From contig NZ_JAQTIG010000003.1 of NCBI RefSeq assembly GCF_029433515.1, positions 124,001 through 188,000 of the forward strand: a stretch of DNA of 64,000 bases. The letters run 5' to 3'. A program made the translations under genes and the position numbers. This stretch comes from Lactobacillus sp. ESL0679. GTDB lineage: Bacteria > Bacillota > Bacilli > Lactobacillales > Lactobacillaceae. How positions within the stretch are numbered: position 1 is the stretch's first letter; each line of letters opens with the position of its first letter. The notes beneath the pieces are model-generated. The model was not told the DNA's origin, did not search any database, and saw nothing but the letters and a program-made list of their open reading frames with translations. Of the stretch, positions 8,328 through 19,960 are shown piece after piece.

Positions 8328-8966
8328 ATGACGATACCTAAATTACAAGTTGCTTTAGATAGTGATAATACTGCCCAAGCAATTAGTGTTTTACGCAAAG
8401 TTGAAGATTTAATTGATGTTGTTGAAGCTGGGACTATTTTGGTCTATCGCGATGGTTTAAGTGCTGTAAGAAATTTACGTGCAATGGCACCAGATAAAAT
8501 TGTTTTGGCAGATGTGAAATGTGCTGATGCCGGAACAAAATGTGGTAAGTCTTGCAAAGATGCCGGTGCTGATTGGATGACTTGTATTAATGCGGCTACT
8601 GTGCCAACAATGAGCAATGCTCAAAAAGAAATTGAAGTTCAGGTTGAGCTTTATGAAGGCTGGGATGATAAAGATAGAATGCAACAATGGCTTGACAATG
8701 GGATTCACCAAGTTGTTTATCACCAAAGCCGTGATGCTAAGTTTGCTGGTCAAAAATGGTCTGAAAAAGATGTTGAAAACGTTAAGAATTTGATCAAGAT
8801 GGGCTTCAAAGTATCTGTTACTGGTGGTGTTCATCCGGAAATTCTGCAGTTATTTAAGGGTGTACCTGTTTATACCTTTATTGCTGGTCGGGCTATTAGA
8901 GAAGCCGACGATCCCCGTGCTGTTGCACAACAGTTCAAGGACGAAATTAATAAAATTTGGGGTTAA
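8328..8966 (+). CDS. ulaD: 3-keto-L-gulonate-6-phosphate decarboxylase
   Basis: 212 aa, orotidine-phosphate-decarboxylase suprafamily. Landmarks are LQVALDSD at the N terminus, VVEAGT near residue 27, the catalytic cluster LADVKCADAG near residue 62 and the phosphate-binding VTGGVHPE near residue 163. It converts 3-keto-L-gulonate 6-phosphate to L-xylulose 5-phosphate and CO2. The hexulose-phosphate synthase paralogue is the alternative, but the operon context settles it. Confidence 0.93.
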   Translation: MTIPKLQVALDSDNTAQAISVLRKVEDLIDVVEAGTILVYRDGLSAVRNLRAMAPDKIVLADVKCADAGTKCGKSCKDAGADWMTCINAATVPTMSNAQKEIEVQVELYEGWDDKDRMQQWLDNGIHQVVYHQSRDAKFAGQKWSEKDVENVKNLIKMGFKVSVTGGVHPEILQLFKGVPVYTFIAGRAIREADDPRAVAQQFKDEINKIWG

Positions 8967-9039
8967 TTAATGATTAGGAAAACTATTGAGTTTAAATTCA
9001 TGGTTTTCCTTTTATTTTAAATTAGAGAGGAAAAACAAC

Positions 9040-9921
9040 ATGACAGTAAATTCGTTAGGTATTTATGAAAAAGCCTTACCGCAGAATTTATCTTGGGAAG
9101 AAACCTTTAACTTAGTTCATCAATTAGGCTTTAATTTCTTGGAGTTTTCAATTGATGAAAGTGACAAGCGATTGGCGCGCTTGGATTGGACACATGATGA
9201 ACGCAAAAAATTTCGTGACCTAATGTGGTCAACTAATACAAGGATTAATAACTTAATGCTGTCAGGACATCGCCGCTTTCCGTTAGGTTCTGCTGATCCT
9301 GCTGTCCGTAAAAAATCATTAGAGATGATGTCAAAGGCAGTTGATTTATGTGTTGACTTAGGCATACATAATATTCAGATGGCTGGCTATGATGTCTATT
9401 ATGAAAAAAAGACCGATTTATCTCGTGAATATTATGTGGAAAATTTGATTAAATGTGTCCATATGGCAGCCAAGAAAAATATTATGCTGTCGATCGAAAC
9501 AATGGATGATCCGTTTATTAATAATTTGTCTAAGATTGCGCAATATCATCAACTAACTCAAAGTCCGTGGCTGCAAGCTTATCCAGATTTGGGCAACTTA
9601 AGCGCATGGCCTGAAAATGATGTGCCCGCCGAAATCGAAAACTATATTGATACGATCTGTGCAATTCATCTAAAAGATAGTAAAAAAGTAACGTCCGATT
9701 TTAAGGGGCAATTTAAGAATGTACCTTTTGGTACGGGTTGTGTTGATTTTGTGGGCTTATTGCGAGAATTAGTTCGTCTTAACTATAATGGTAGTTTTAC
9801 GATTGAAATGTGGTCAGGCGATAATGGCGATGAGAATGCACTAGAAGAAGTTAAGTCTGCGAAGACTTTCTTTGATAAAATTTTTGCTAAAGTTGGAATT
9901 AAGCAAGAAGTAGTTGAGTAA
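9040..9921 (+). CDS. ulaE: L-xylulose-5-phosphate 3-epimerase (UlaE family)
   Basis: 293 aa TIM-barrel epimerase. Metal and catalytic residues lie in MLSIETMDD, YPDLGNLSAW, IHLKDSKK and FTIEMWSGD. It turns L-xylulose 5-phosphate into L-ribulose 5-phosphate. I chose the ATG at 9040 because gagagg precedes it by ten bases and the protein then begins with the family-typical LGIYEKALP; an upstream in-frame ATG at 8986 has no ribosome site. It is 73 bases after ulaD, the widest gap in the operon. Confidence 0.92.
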   Translation: MTVNSLGIYEKALPQNLSWEETFNLVHQLGFNFLEFSIDESDKRLARLDWTHDERKKFRDLMWSTNTRINNLMLSGHRRFPLGSADPAVRKKSLEMMSKAVDLCVDLGIHNIQMAGYDVYYEKKTDLSREYYVENLIKCVHMAAKKNIMLSIETMDDPFINNLSKIAQYHQLTQSPWLQAYPDLGNLSAWPENDVPAEIENYIDTICAIHLKDSKKVTSDFKGQFKNVPFGTGCVDFVGLLRELVRLNYNGSFTIEMWSGDNGDENALEEVKSAKTFFDKIFAKVGIKQEVVE

Positions 9922-9934
9922 TGGGGAGGTTATT

Positions 9935-10630
9935 ATGCTTGAAAAGTTAAAAGAAGAAGTTTATAAGGCAAATATGTCGCTACCCAAACTAAATTTGGTA
10001 ACTTTTACTTGGGGAAACGTATCTGGCATTGATCGTGACGCGGGTTTATATGTTATCAAGCCGTCAGGTGTACCATATGAGGAACTTAAGCCAGAAGACT
10101 TGGTAGTTGTTAATTTAAGGGGTGAGGTAGTCGAAGGAGATAAAAATCCATCTTCAGATACGCCAACCCATACATATTTATATAATCATTTTCCTAACAT
10201 TGGTGGTATTGTTCATACACATTCACCTTGGGCGGTGTCTTTTGCGGCAGCTAAAATGGATATTCCGGCGTTAAACACTACACATGCCGATACATTTTAT
10301 ACTGATGTTCCAGCAGCTGATGCGTTAACTAAGGAAGAGATTGAAGAAGATTATGAAGGCAATACTGGTAAGACAATTGTTAGGACTTTTAAGGAGCGAC
10401 ATTTAGATTATGAAGCAACTCCGGCAGCTTTAGTGAGTCAGCACGGACCGTTTGCATGGGGAGAAACTCCTGAAAAAGCAGTATACAATGCCAAAGTTTT
10501 AGAAGTCGTTGCAGAAGAAGATTTTCATACCTTAGAATTAACGCATCAAAGTTCCGAATTGCCGCAATACTTACTTGATAAGCATTATTATCGTAAGCAT
10601 GGGCCCAATGCTTACTATGGACAAAAATAA
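9935..10630 (+). CDS. ulaF: L-ribulose-5-phosphate 4-epimerase
   Basis: 231 aa, class II aldolase family and exactly the AraD/UlaF length. Zinc ligands are visible in GIVHTHSPWA (near residue 93-97) and the later SQHGPFAWG (near residue 170), and the phosphate site in WGNVSG and KPSGVPYE. It produces D-xylulose 5-phosphate for the phosphoketolase or pentose phosphate route. The ATG at 9935 follows GGGGAGG; an in-frame ATG at 9914 overlapping ulaE is less likely. The same enzyme could serve arabinose use by the locus at 60-64 kb if no dedicated AraD exists, which is inference. Confidence 0.92.
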   Translation: MLEKLKEEVYKANMSLPKLNLVTFTWGNVSGIDRDAGLYVIKPSGVPYEELKPEDLVVVNLRGEVVEGDKNPSSDTPTHTYLYNHFPNIGGIVHTHSPWAVSFAAAKMDIPALNTTHADTFYTDVPAADALTKEEIEEDYEGNTGKTIVRTFKERHLDYEATPAALVSQHGPFAWGETPEKAVYNAKVLEVVAEEDFHTLELTHQSSELPQYLLDKHYYRKHGPNAYYGQK

Positions 10631-10695
10631 CAAAAGAAGTTAAAGTTAGGTTATTTTAAAATGCGTTGTTTAGATTTAATATAATTGTTTTTTAG

Positions 10696-13999
<3,304 letters not shown>

Positions 14000-14001
14000 A
14001 T

Positions 14002-14040
14002 AAAAATTCCACATTTGCGAGTCACAAATGTGGAATTTTT
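14002..14040. terminator. Bidirectional terminator
   Basis: AAAAATTCCACATTTG pairs with CAAATGTGGAATTTTT around a six-base loop. It separates the GH1 gene from the convergent gene at 14048-14704 and has T-runs both ways. Confidence 0.9.
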
Positions 14041-14047
14041 CGGTTAT

Positions 14048-14704
14048 TTAGAATTTAGTTTCAAGAATATCATCTTCTGGACGGTGTTCTTGAATACGTA
14101 AGACTTGCCACGGGAAGACGTCAACTGGTTCAGCTACTTCGATTTCCAGCTTATTATCTTCATAGGTGAACTTTAAATCAACGCGCTTTTCAATCCATTC
14201 AACCCGATTAGTTTCATGAATTAAGCCAGTAACGGTAATTGTAGCAGGGAGCGGCTTTTTAACGAAAATATATTTTTGATAATGCATGTGGCGGTTTTGC
14301 AGGACAAAACTCTCGCCGTCGGCAGCAAGATTGCAAGGCTCGCCTTCATTAAAAGCATGGCCAAACATGTGCATCCAGTCATTGATTGGCGCTAACAATT
14401 GTTGACTTTCGTCGGTTAATTCGCCGTTTTCATCTACCGGTAAATCAATAATTGTTGCTTTACCAGCTTTACGTTGTGTCACCATTTTATCAATTACGTT
14501 ATCTGGGGTATAGCTTTGCCCGGCAGGTTCGTTAACTAAAGCAATGGTGTACTTAGTGCAGGCAGCTTGAAAGGCAGTCTGGTCACCATTAGTTGAGACA
14601 GCGCGGGCGCCAATATCCCGGGCAGTTTTAACTAGTAAGTCGGCATTGGCTTTTTTAGTGTCAGATAGTTTAAAATTTAAGACAATTGCAAAATCAGGAT
14701 TCAT
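14048..14704 (-). CDS. Uncharacterised protein, distantly GH29-like
   Basis: 218 aa, no signal peptide. The middle part (NGELTDESQQLLAPINDWM, about residues 110-128) resembles the NGxLxxExxxxLxxIGxW segment that follows the catalytic barrel in GH29 alpha-L-fucosidases, and the C-terminal half is beta-rich with paired charged strands, as in the fucosidase C-terminal domain. No complete catalytic barrel is present, so it is unlikely to be an active fucosidase. The start follows GGAGAGA. It is convergent with the GH1 gene and divergent from yaaA. Function unknown; the fucosidase resemblance is my reading only. Confidence 0.6.
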   Translation of the reverse strand: MNPDFAIVLNFKLSDTKKANADLLVKTARDIGARAVSTNGDQTAFQAACTKYTIALVNEPAGQSYTPDNVIDKMVTQRKAGKATIIDLPVDENGELTDESQQLLAPINDWMHMFGHAFNEGEPCNLAADGESFVLQNRHMHYQKYIFVKKPLPATITVTGLIHETNRVEWIEKRVDLKFTYEDNKLEIEVAEPVDVFPWQVLRIQEHRPEDDILETKF

Positions 14705-14765
14705 CAGATCTCTCCTTAGATATAATAATATTAAGTTTAACTCTAAAAGGAGGAAAATACGAAAA

Positions 14766-15533
14766 ATGAAAATTATTATTTCCCCAGCAATGAAGATGAA
14801 AGTTGACTATGAAGCCTTTAAGGTAAGGTCAACGCCGCAGTTCTTACCGCAAGCTGAGCAATTAGCAGATTATTTAAAAAGCTGTGATTTAGCGCAGTTG
14901 AAGGCTATTTGGCAGGCAAGTGAGCGAACAGCTAAGGAAGGTCAGAGCCAGCTTGCTCAATTTGACTTAACGCAGACCAGCAATTTAACTCCGGCAGTTA
15001 TTTCTTATTCCGGCATTCAGTACCAATATATGGCGGCAGATTTGTTTACTGCACCAGCGCTTGATTACTTACAGGACAAGGTGCGGATTTTGTCTGGCCT
15101 ATATGGCGTTTTACGTCCGTTTGACGGCGTCTGGCCGTATCGCTTGGAGATGAAGAACAAGGTTACTGGCTTTAAAGAGCCAAATTTATATCGCTTCTGG
15201 GGTTCAACAATTGCGGATAATTTATTTAATGACGAATCGGTTCTAATTAACTTGGCGTCCAAGGAATATTCTAAGAATATCAGCCCGTATTTATCAGCCA
15301 AGCGGCGCATGATTAATATTGATTTCCAGGAGTGCAAGAATGGGCAATGGAAGACTGTTGGCGTGCATGCCAAAATGGCGCGAGGAGAAATGACGCGCTT
15401 CATTGCGGAAAATCAGCTGACTAAGCCCGAAGAATTACAGAATTTTAATGATTTTGGCTTTCAATTTATGCCCGAAGAAAGCACTGCTGATACCTATATC
15501 TTTCGCACGGAGTTTGACTTTAAAAGACGATAA
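14766..15533 (+). CDS. yaaA: Peroxide stress protein YaaA (DUF328/UPF0246)
   Basis: 255 aa, standard length. Family landmarks are MKIIISPAMKM at the start, YSGIQYQYM near residue 82, LSGLYGVLRPFDG near residue 108 and the C-terminal ARGEMTRFI near residue 205. In E. coli, YaaA lowers intracellular free iron during peroxide stress and binds DNA. The ATG at 14766 is chosen because the conserved N terminus begins there and AAAGGAGG precedes it; the frame stays open upstream but without homology. Confidence 0.92.
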   Translation: MKIIISPAMKMKVDYEAFKVRSTPQFLPQAEQLADYLKSCDLAQLKAIWQASERTAKEGQSQLAQFDLTQTSNLTPAVISYSGIQYQYMAADLFTAPALDYLQDKVRILSGLYGVLRPFDGVWPYRLEMKNKVTGFKEPNLYRFWGSTIADNLFNDESVLINLASKEYSKNISPYLSAKRRMINIDFQECKNGQWKTVGVHAKMARGEMTRFIAENQLTKPEELQNFNDFGFQFMPEESTADTYIFRTEFDFKRR

Positions 15534-15594
15534 AAATGTGTCAACTGTTCCAACTAATAGTAAAATATACCTATTGAAAAAGTGAGGTTTAAGT

Positions 15595-16197
15595 ATGGAA
15601 ATTGTTTTTGTTCGTCATGGTCAAACTGATTTAAATAAAATGGGTTGTATTCAGGGGTCGCTTTTTGATCACGATTTAAATGAGGCTGGTCGCGCCTATG
15701 CCGAAAAGGCTGCCGCCAATTTTGACCCGTCAAGTTTTGATGTTGTGTTTTCCAGTCCAATGAAAAGAGCATTGGAAACGGCGCGGATTTTTACTAAAGG
15801 GCAAAAAGAAATTAAGATTGATAACCGGTTGGTTGAGTTTAACTTTGGCGAGTGGGATGGTCAGCTGTTATCTGAGTTAGGCCAAAAATATCCTGATGCG
15901 ATTGATCCTTGGGGCAAGGCAAATGCAAACTACATTAAGTACGCTCCACATGGCGAGAGCAACGAAGAGTTAAATGAGCGTTGCGGGCAATTCTTAGATG
16001 ATATTACCCAAAATTATGCTGGTAAAAAAGTTTTGGTGGTTTGTCATGGTACGTTAATCCGGATGATGTTTGCCCATTACTTTACTAATGGTGATTTTAA
16101 CTATTTTGACACGATGAAGAATTGTGCTTTAGCAAAAATTTCGTACCGCGATCATACGCCGCGAATTAACTATTATAATCAAGTGTTAGCGCTTTAA
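15595..16197 (+). CDS. Histidine phosphatase (phosphoglycerate mutase-like)
   Basis: 200 aa. The phosphohistidine motif VRHGQTDLN (His8) is at the N terminus, the second catalytic histidine is in VVCHGTLIRMM near residue 150, and EFNFGEWDG near residue 80 carries the acid. It is a cofactor-independent branch-one phosphatase of the GpmB/PhoE/CobC type. The substrate cannot be read, and the length is too short for a glycolytic dPGM. It stands alone behind GTGAGG and ends in a terminator. Confidence 0.88.
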   Translation: MEIVFVRHGQTDLNKMGCIQGSLFDHDLNEAGRAYAEKAAANFDPSSFDVVFSSPMKRALETARIFTKGQKEIKIDNRLVEFNFGEWDGQLLSELGQKYPDAIDPWGKANANYIKYAPHGESNEELNERCGQFLDDITQNYAGKKVLVVCHGTLIRMMFAHYFTNGDFNYFDTMKNCALAKISYRDHTPRINYYNQVLAL

Positions 16198-16206
16198 TAA
16201 ATGATG

Positions 16207-16232
16207 AAAGATTCCTCGTGAATCTTTTTTTG
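16207..16232 (+). terminator. Rho-independent terminator
   Basis: AAAGATTC, five bases, GAATCTTT, then a T-run. It closes the phosphatase gene. Confidence 0.85.
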
Positions 16233-16244
16233 TTGGCATAATAT

Positions 16245-16274
16245 TTGACTATACAAGTTAGCTAATGATATTAT
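16245..16274 (+). promoter_or_regulatory. Likely sigma-A promoter of the hrt operon
   Basis: TTGACT at 16245-16250 and TATTAT at 16269-16274 are 18 bases apart. The operator at 16284-16298 lies just after the -10 box, over the expected transcription start. Confidence 0.55.
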
Positions 16275-16283
16275 TTTACAAAA

Positions 16284-16298
16284 GTGACACGGTGTCAC
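16284..16298. promoter_or_regulatory. HrtR-type heme operator palindrome
   Basis: GTGACAC-G-GTGTCAC, a perfect 15-base palindrome. Its core TGACACnGTGTCA is the same as the published Lactococcus lactis HrtR site as I recall it (ATGACACAGTGTCAT). It overlaps the expected transcription start and is 29 bases before the regulator gene, as expected for an autorepressed operon. Confidence 0.85.
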
Positions 16299-16326
16299 CA
16301 ATGCAATAGAAAAGGGTGGTAACAGA

Positions 16327-16848
16327 ATGGTCAAGGCAACTTTTATTAACTTGCCGCAGGTAAAGAGGGACCTCATCACGCAGGCTCTACTGAACGAGTT
16401 TAGTCATTATCCGCTCCAAAAGGCGCAGGTGGCAAGAATTGTTAAAGAAGCGCAGATTGCGCGTGGGGCCTTTTATAAGTATTTTACGGATTTACTTGAT
16501 GCTTATAGCTATTTATATGGTGTGGCAATGCAAGAAATCCACGCCGATATTAAGGTTACACATGAGTTTGAACCACAGATTTTTTATCTAAATGTGGTCA
16601 ACTTTGTTGAAAAAACGCACGCTAGTAAGTATGCACCTTTAATTAAAATGCATATCTTGTATAACGAAAGTTTATTAGCTAAGCCTGGTCAAAGTGCCAG
16701 TCAAGCAGAGTTAAGTCCGCAAAACTGGAGCGCGATGGTCTTGAGCCACGCGTCAATCCGGGCTGTGCTCACAAATCCAAGTCAAAAAGACGAGATTTTA
16801 CTTCGCTTTAAGGCGAGTTTAGAACTATTACAAAAGAGGTCAAATTAA
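16327..16848 (+). CDS. hrtR: TetR-family heme-sensing repressor, HrtR-like
   Basis: 173 aa. N-terminal TetR helix-turn-helix at about residues 30-55 (ARIVKEAQIARGAFYKYF). L. lactis HrtR binds heme through two histidines, His72 and His149. Here His72 sits at the same number in the same setting (QEIHADI), and His141 in VLSHASIRAV is a good match for the second ligand. With the operator at 16284-16298 and the ABC pair downstream, a heme-relieved repressor is the best reading. Its stop codon overlaps the next gene's ATG by one base. Heme binding itself is inferred. Confidence 0.82.
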   Translation: MVKATFINLPQVKRDLITQALLNEFSHYPLQKAQVARIVKEAQIARGAFYKYFTDLLDAYSYLYGVAMQEIHADIKVTHEFEPQIFYLNVVNFVEKTHASKYAPLIKMHILYNESLLAKPGQSASQAELSPQNWSAMVLSHASIRAVLTNPSQKDEILLRFKASLELLQKRSN

Positions 16849-17909
16849 TGTTTTTAGCATTTAAAGAAATTAAACGAGAAAAATTGCGTTACGGCCTAAT
16901 TGTGTTGATGATTTTTTTAATTAGTTATCTGATTTTTATTTTATCGTCATTATCAATTGGTTTAGCCAGTGAAAATACGCAGGCATTGAAGTCATGGAAT
17001 GCGCAATCAGTGGTCTTGAATAAAAATGCCAATGTCAGTATGAACCAGTCGGTCTTGACCAAGTCCGACTTGAAAAAAGCTACGATTGGTAAGGACGAGG
17101 CACTGGTTGGGCAAACAGCGGTGGTCGCTAAAAATAAAAAGCGGCCACAGATTTCCGCACAATTTATTGGCCTTAAAAAGTCACAGTTTATCTATGATGC
17201 CCAAGAGATAATTGCCGGTCGTAAAGCTAAAACCAAAAAGGAAGTAGTTGCCGACCAAACCTTTAAGATTAAGGGCTACAAGCTTGGTGACAAGCTGGAA
17301 CTAAACGGCTCTAAACAAAAATATACGATAGTCGGTTTTGCTAAGAATGCCAAAATCAATATCGCGCCGATTGTTTATGGCTCGCTCAGTGCTTGGAAAT
17401 TGCTTCGCCAGGGGATGCCTGAGATGCAGGCGTCAGCAATTATTTCACGTAATGCCAATTATAAGTATCATCATGCTCAGAGCAAGACGTATCCGATTAA
17501 AACATTTATTAATAAATTGCCGGGTTATACTGCTCAAAATATGACTTTTGAATTAATGATTGGCTTTCTGTTTGTGATTTCTCTAATTATTATTGCTGTC
17601 TTTATGTATATTCTAACGATGCAAAAGATGCACAACTTCGCGGTTATGCGTGCACAAGGGATTCCTAGTGGCACTTTAGTTAGAGCAACAGTTAGTCAAG
17701 CAATTATTCTGGTTGTTGTTGGGGTAATAATTGGCCTGTTAGCAATGATTTTGACTGCTAAAGCCTTGCCAGCTGCTGTACCGATGAGTTTTACTCCGGT
17801 AATTATGCTGAGTGGTGCTGGTGGCATGCTGTTAACGGGAATTATCGGCAGCTTAATTCCAATTAGATCAATTTTGAAAGTAGATCCAGCAAAGGCAATA
17901 GGTGAATAA
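16848..17909 (+). CDS. hrtB: ABC exporter permease, HrtB-like (heme efflux)
   Basis: 353 aa, the same length as L. lactis HrtB as I recall it. One membrane segment at residues 15-38, a large extracellular domain (about 40-225) and three C-terminal segments (about 230-255, 280-300, 315-340): the FtsX/MacB topology. HrtB forms a dimer that pulls heme out of the membrane and expels it. No membrane-fusion partner is encoded. It overlaps hrtR by one base and is followed directly by its ATPase. A peptide or drug exporter is the alternative, but regulator and operator favour heme. Confidence 0.82.
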   Translation: MFLAFKEIKREKLRYGLIVLMIFLISYLIFILSSLSIGLASENTQALKSWNAQSVVLNKNANVSMNQSVLTKSDLKKATIGKDEALVGQTAVVAKNKKRPQISAQFIGLKKSQFIYDAQEIIAGRKAKTKKEVVADQTFKIKGYKLGDKLELNGSKQKYTIVGFAKNAKINIAPIVYGSLSAWKLLRQGMPEMQASAIISRNANYKYHHAQSKTYPIKTFINKLPGYTAQNMTFELMIGFLFVISLIIIAVFMYILTMQKMHNFAVMRAQGIPSGTLVRATVSQAIILVVVGVIIGLLAMILTAKALPAAVPMSFTPVIMLSGAGGMLLTGIIGSLIPIRSILKVDPAKAIGE

Positions 17910-17910
17910 G

Positions 17911-18585
17911 ATGGCAGTCATTGAATTAAAAAACGTCCAAAAAATTTATGGTAAGGGTGCTGCCGAAGTTAAAGCACTTAAAAATATCAATTTTACGGCT
18001 AATAAAGGTGAAGTGGTCCTCATCATGGGGCCATCTGGCGCTGGTAAAAGTACCTTCTTAACCATCGCTGGTTCACTGCAGAAGCCAACGTCTGGTCAAG
18101 TTTTAATTGATGGCAAAGACATTGCCCATTTGACAACTAAGCAGAGCAACCACTTGCGGCTTAATCAAATTGGCTTTGTCTTGCAAGCCTATAACTTAGT
18201 GCCGTTTTTAACAGTTAAGGAACAATTTGAATTAGTTGACCGGGTAAAAAAGCAGGGCAACATTGATCACGCGACCTTAACTAAATTATTAGACCAGTTA
18301 GGCATTACTGCTTTAGTTAATAAGTATCCCGGAGAATTATCTGGCGGTCAGCAGCAGCGGGCTGCAATTGCACGGGCTCTATATGCTAATCCAGAAATCT
18401 TGCTGGCAGATGAGCCAACGGCATCTTTAGACAGTAAGAATGTTGATGAGGTTGGTCAATTATTTAAAAACTTAGCGAAAAATTATGCTAAAGCCGTCTT
18501 ATTAGTAACTCATGATCCACGTTTGGAACAATATGCCGATCATATTTACGAGATGATGGATGGCAAAATGACGCAAACAAAATAA
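17911..18585 (+). CDS. hrtA: ABC exporter ATPase, HrtA-like (heme efflux)
   Basis: 224 aa, MacB/LolD-type ATPase. Walker A GPSGAGKST is near residue 39, signature LSGGQQQR near residue 141 and Walker B ILLADEPTASLDS near residue 162. It drives the HrtB permease. I place the start at the ATG 17911, preceded by AGGTGA; a GTG at 17902 in the same frame is possible. It is the last gene of the three-gene operon and is followed by a terminator. Confidence 0.85.
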   Translation: MAVIELKNVQKIYGKGAAEVKALKNINFTANKGEVVLIMGPSGAGKSTFLTIAGSLQKPTSGQVLIDGKDIAHLTTKQSNHLRLNQIGFVLQAYNLVPFLTVKEQFELVDRVKKQGNIDHATLTKLLDQLGITALVNKYPGELSGGQQQRAAIARALYANPEILLADEPTASLDSKNVDEVGQLFKNLAKNYAKAVLLVTHDPRLEQYADHIYEMMDGKMTQTK

Positions 18586-18617
18586 AAAATAGCTACTATT
18601 TTAATGTTTAGCAGAAG

Positions 18618-18657
18618 TACACAATGCTTTAATTAATAAAGGATTGTGTATTTTTTT
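18618..18657 (+). terminator. Rho-independent terminator
   Basis: TACACAATGCTTT pairs with AAAGGATTGTGTA (one mismatch) followed by seven T. It ends the hrt operon. Confidence 0.85.
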
Positions 18658-18736
18658 GCGAAAAAAATGAAGATATTTAATAAAGTGGCTATTAATAATT
18701 TGGCCTTTTATTTATCTTTTAGAAAGCGATTTCCTC

Positions 18737-18766
18737 TTGACAAAGGGCTTTCAAATTTACTATTCT
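18737..18766 (+). promoter_or_regulatory. Strong-looking sigma-A promoter without an adjacent gene
   Basis: TTGACA (18737-18742), 18 bases, TATTCT (18761-18766). It is flanked by an inverted repeat GAAAGC (18722-18727) / GCTTTC (18747-18752) that brackets the -35 box and could be an operator. The next supported gene begins about 245 bases downstream, so this would make a long leader or a small RNA. Confidence 0.5.
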
Positions 18767-18798
18767 AGGTGTTAGATAATTGCTTTGTTATTTTTAAT

Positions 18799-18897
18799 AT
18801 GATAAAAAAACAAAATGGCTTTAAACGGCATTTTAAGGCTAACGCTGAAAGCGCTGTTGCTATTGAAAAGATTGAACATTTAATAGTTATAAAATAA
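18799..18897 (+). CDS. Possible 32-aa basic small protein
   Basis: An open frame of 32 codons with a lysine-rich start (MIKKQNGFKRHFKANAES). It lies just downstream of the promoter at 18737-18766. There is no recognisable ribosome site before its ATG, so translation is doubtful; it may simply be part of a leader or small RNA. The rest of 18658-19012 is AT-rich and holds nothing else I can name. Confidence 0.2.
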   Translation: MIKKQNGFKRHFKANAESAVAIEKIEHLIVIK

Positions 18898-19012
18898 CAA
18901 GTGATTTGTAATTGGATATGTATCAAAGCGTTATGTAATTGTGTATTTGTTTAGCTAGATATTAGTAATTATATTTAAGTAGATAGGCAGCTAATTTTTA
19001 ATGAGGTAAGAA

Positions 19013-19243
19013 ATGAACGAAGTACCAACAGATAAATCAATTGTGTTAGCAACGGATTATCAAAATCAAAGTATCAATATTAAGTTTTCGGATGATCTAA
19101 CAGATGATCGTGAGCGCGGTTATATTTTATCGGCAGCGTTCTTTTCCTTTTGTGCTTCTCAAGGATTAAGTAAGTCCGAAGTTAGTGAGATGGTTTCATC
19201 ATCCTACGATCAATTTTTGGAAAGTAATAACAATAATAACTAG
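19013..19243 (+). CDS. Small acidic protein of unknown function
   Basis: 76 aa, not recognised. It is acidic, without membrane segments or a signal peptide, and ends in a run of asparagine (SNNNNN). The start follows GAGGTAAG at a good distance. It is encoded 90 bases upstream of, and in the same direction as, a TetR regulator. No function is proposed. Confidence 0.6.
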   Translation: MNEVPTDKSIVLATDYQNQSINIKFSDDLTDDRERGYILSAAFFSFCASQGLSKSEVSEMVSSSYDQFLESNNNNN

Positions 19244-19333
19244 TTGATAATTGATTAGCGGTACTAATTAATTGACCAGCAGATCGCAAGCATTCGAATG
19301 TACAATTACGAAAGTTAGTTAAGGAAAAACCGA

Positions 19334-19960
19334 ATGGCGAGAAAAAAAGAAATAGGTAGAGACAAAATTTTAAACGTTGCTTATAAAATGGTGATGAGAG
19401 ATGGTGTCGAATGTCTGACTGCACGTAATATTGCTAAAGAAGGACATTTTTCGACGCAACCCCTATATCTTGAATTTAGCAGTATGGATGAGCTTCGGGA
19501 TGAAGTTTTAGATAAAATTGCGAAGAATTTAAAAGGTAATGTTTTGCAAAAAGAATATACAGGTAAGCCCTTAATTGACATGGATTTATCTTATATTGAT
19601 TATGCAAAAGAACACGAAAATCTGTTTCGAGCAATGTTTGTGGATGGTAAGTTAGGCAGCAAGCGTATTTCTAATACGTTAATTGATTTTGGTATCCAGA
19701 AGTTTAATGAGCAATATGAAGATACTGATTATAGTGAAGAAAAAATCATGAATATTGTTGTGGCAAATTGGATTACTACAATCGGTATTGCTTCACTAAT
19801 TATTAATGAGATTGCTACTTTTTCGGAAACACAGATTATTAACGTGTTGACAGCGCAAATTAATGACGCAATTTTAAATGATTGGCTCAGTAAGAACAAG
19901 GAGATACCGCTGTTTGATGTGAGAGATTATAAAAAGCAAAAAAATGCTATCGATGAGTAA
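19334..19960 (+). CDS. TetR/AcrR-family transcriptional regulator
   Basis: 208 aa. N-terminal TetR DNA-binding domain at about residues 8-52 (TARNIAKEGHFSTQPLYLEF is the recognition part). The C-terminal ligand domain is typical in length but has no motif that gives the effector. It lies 128 bases upstream of the tandem FMN reductase genes in the same orientation, so it may control them; this is inference from position. An upstream start is possible but SD support (aaggaaaaa) favours 19334. Confidence 0.85.
   Translation: MARKKEIGRDKILNVAYKMVMRDGVECLTARNIAKEGHFSTQPLYLEFSSMDELRDEVLDKIAKNLKGNVLQKEYTGKPLIDMDLSYIDYAKEHENLFRAMFVDGKLGSKRISNTLIDFGIQKFNEQYEDTDYSEEKIMNIVVANWITTIGIASLIINEIATFSETQIINVLTAQINDAILNDWLSKNKEIPLFDVRDYKKQKNAIDE

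Noticed and set aside
8475..8834. 119-codon minus-strand open frame within ulaD
   Set aside because: It is antisense to a well-conserved enzyme and has no ribosome site; treated as a shadow.
14646..14765. N-terminal extension of yaaA
   Set aside because: The frame is open, but it overlaps the divergent gene and its promoter; the conserved protein and the AGGAGG site place the start at 14766.
18721..18734. cre-like AGAAAGCGATTTCC
   Set aside because: Only the central part resembles cre; both ends differ from consensus, so it is not called.
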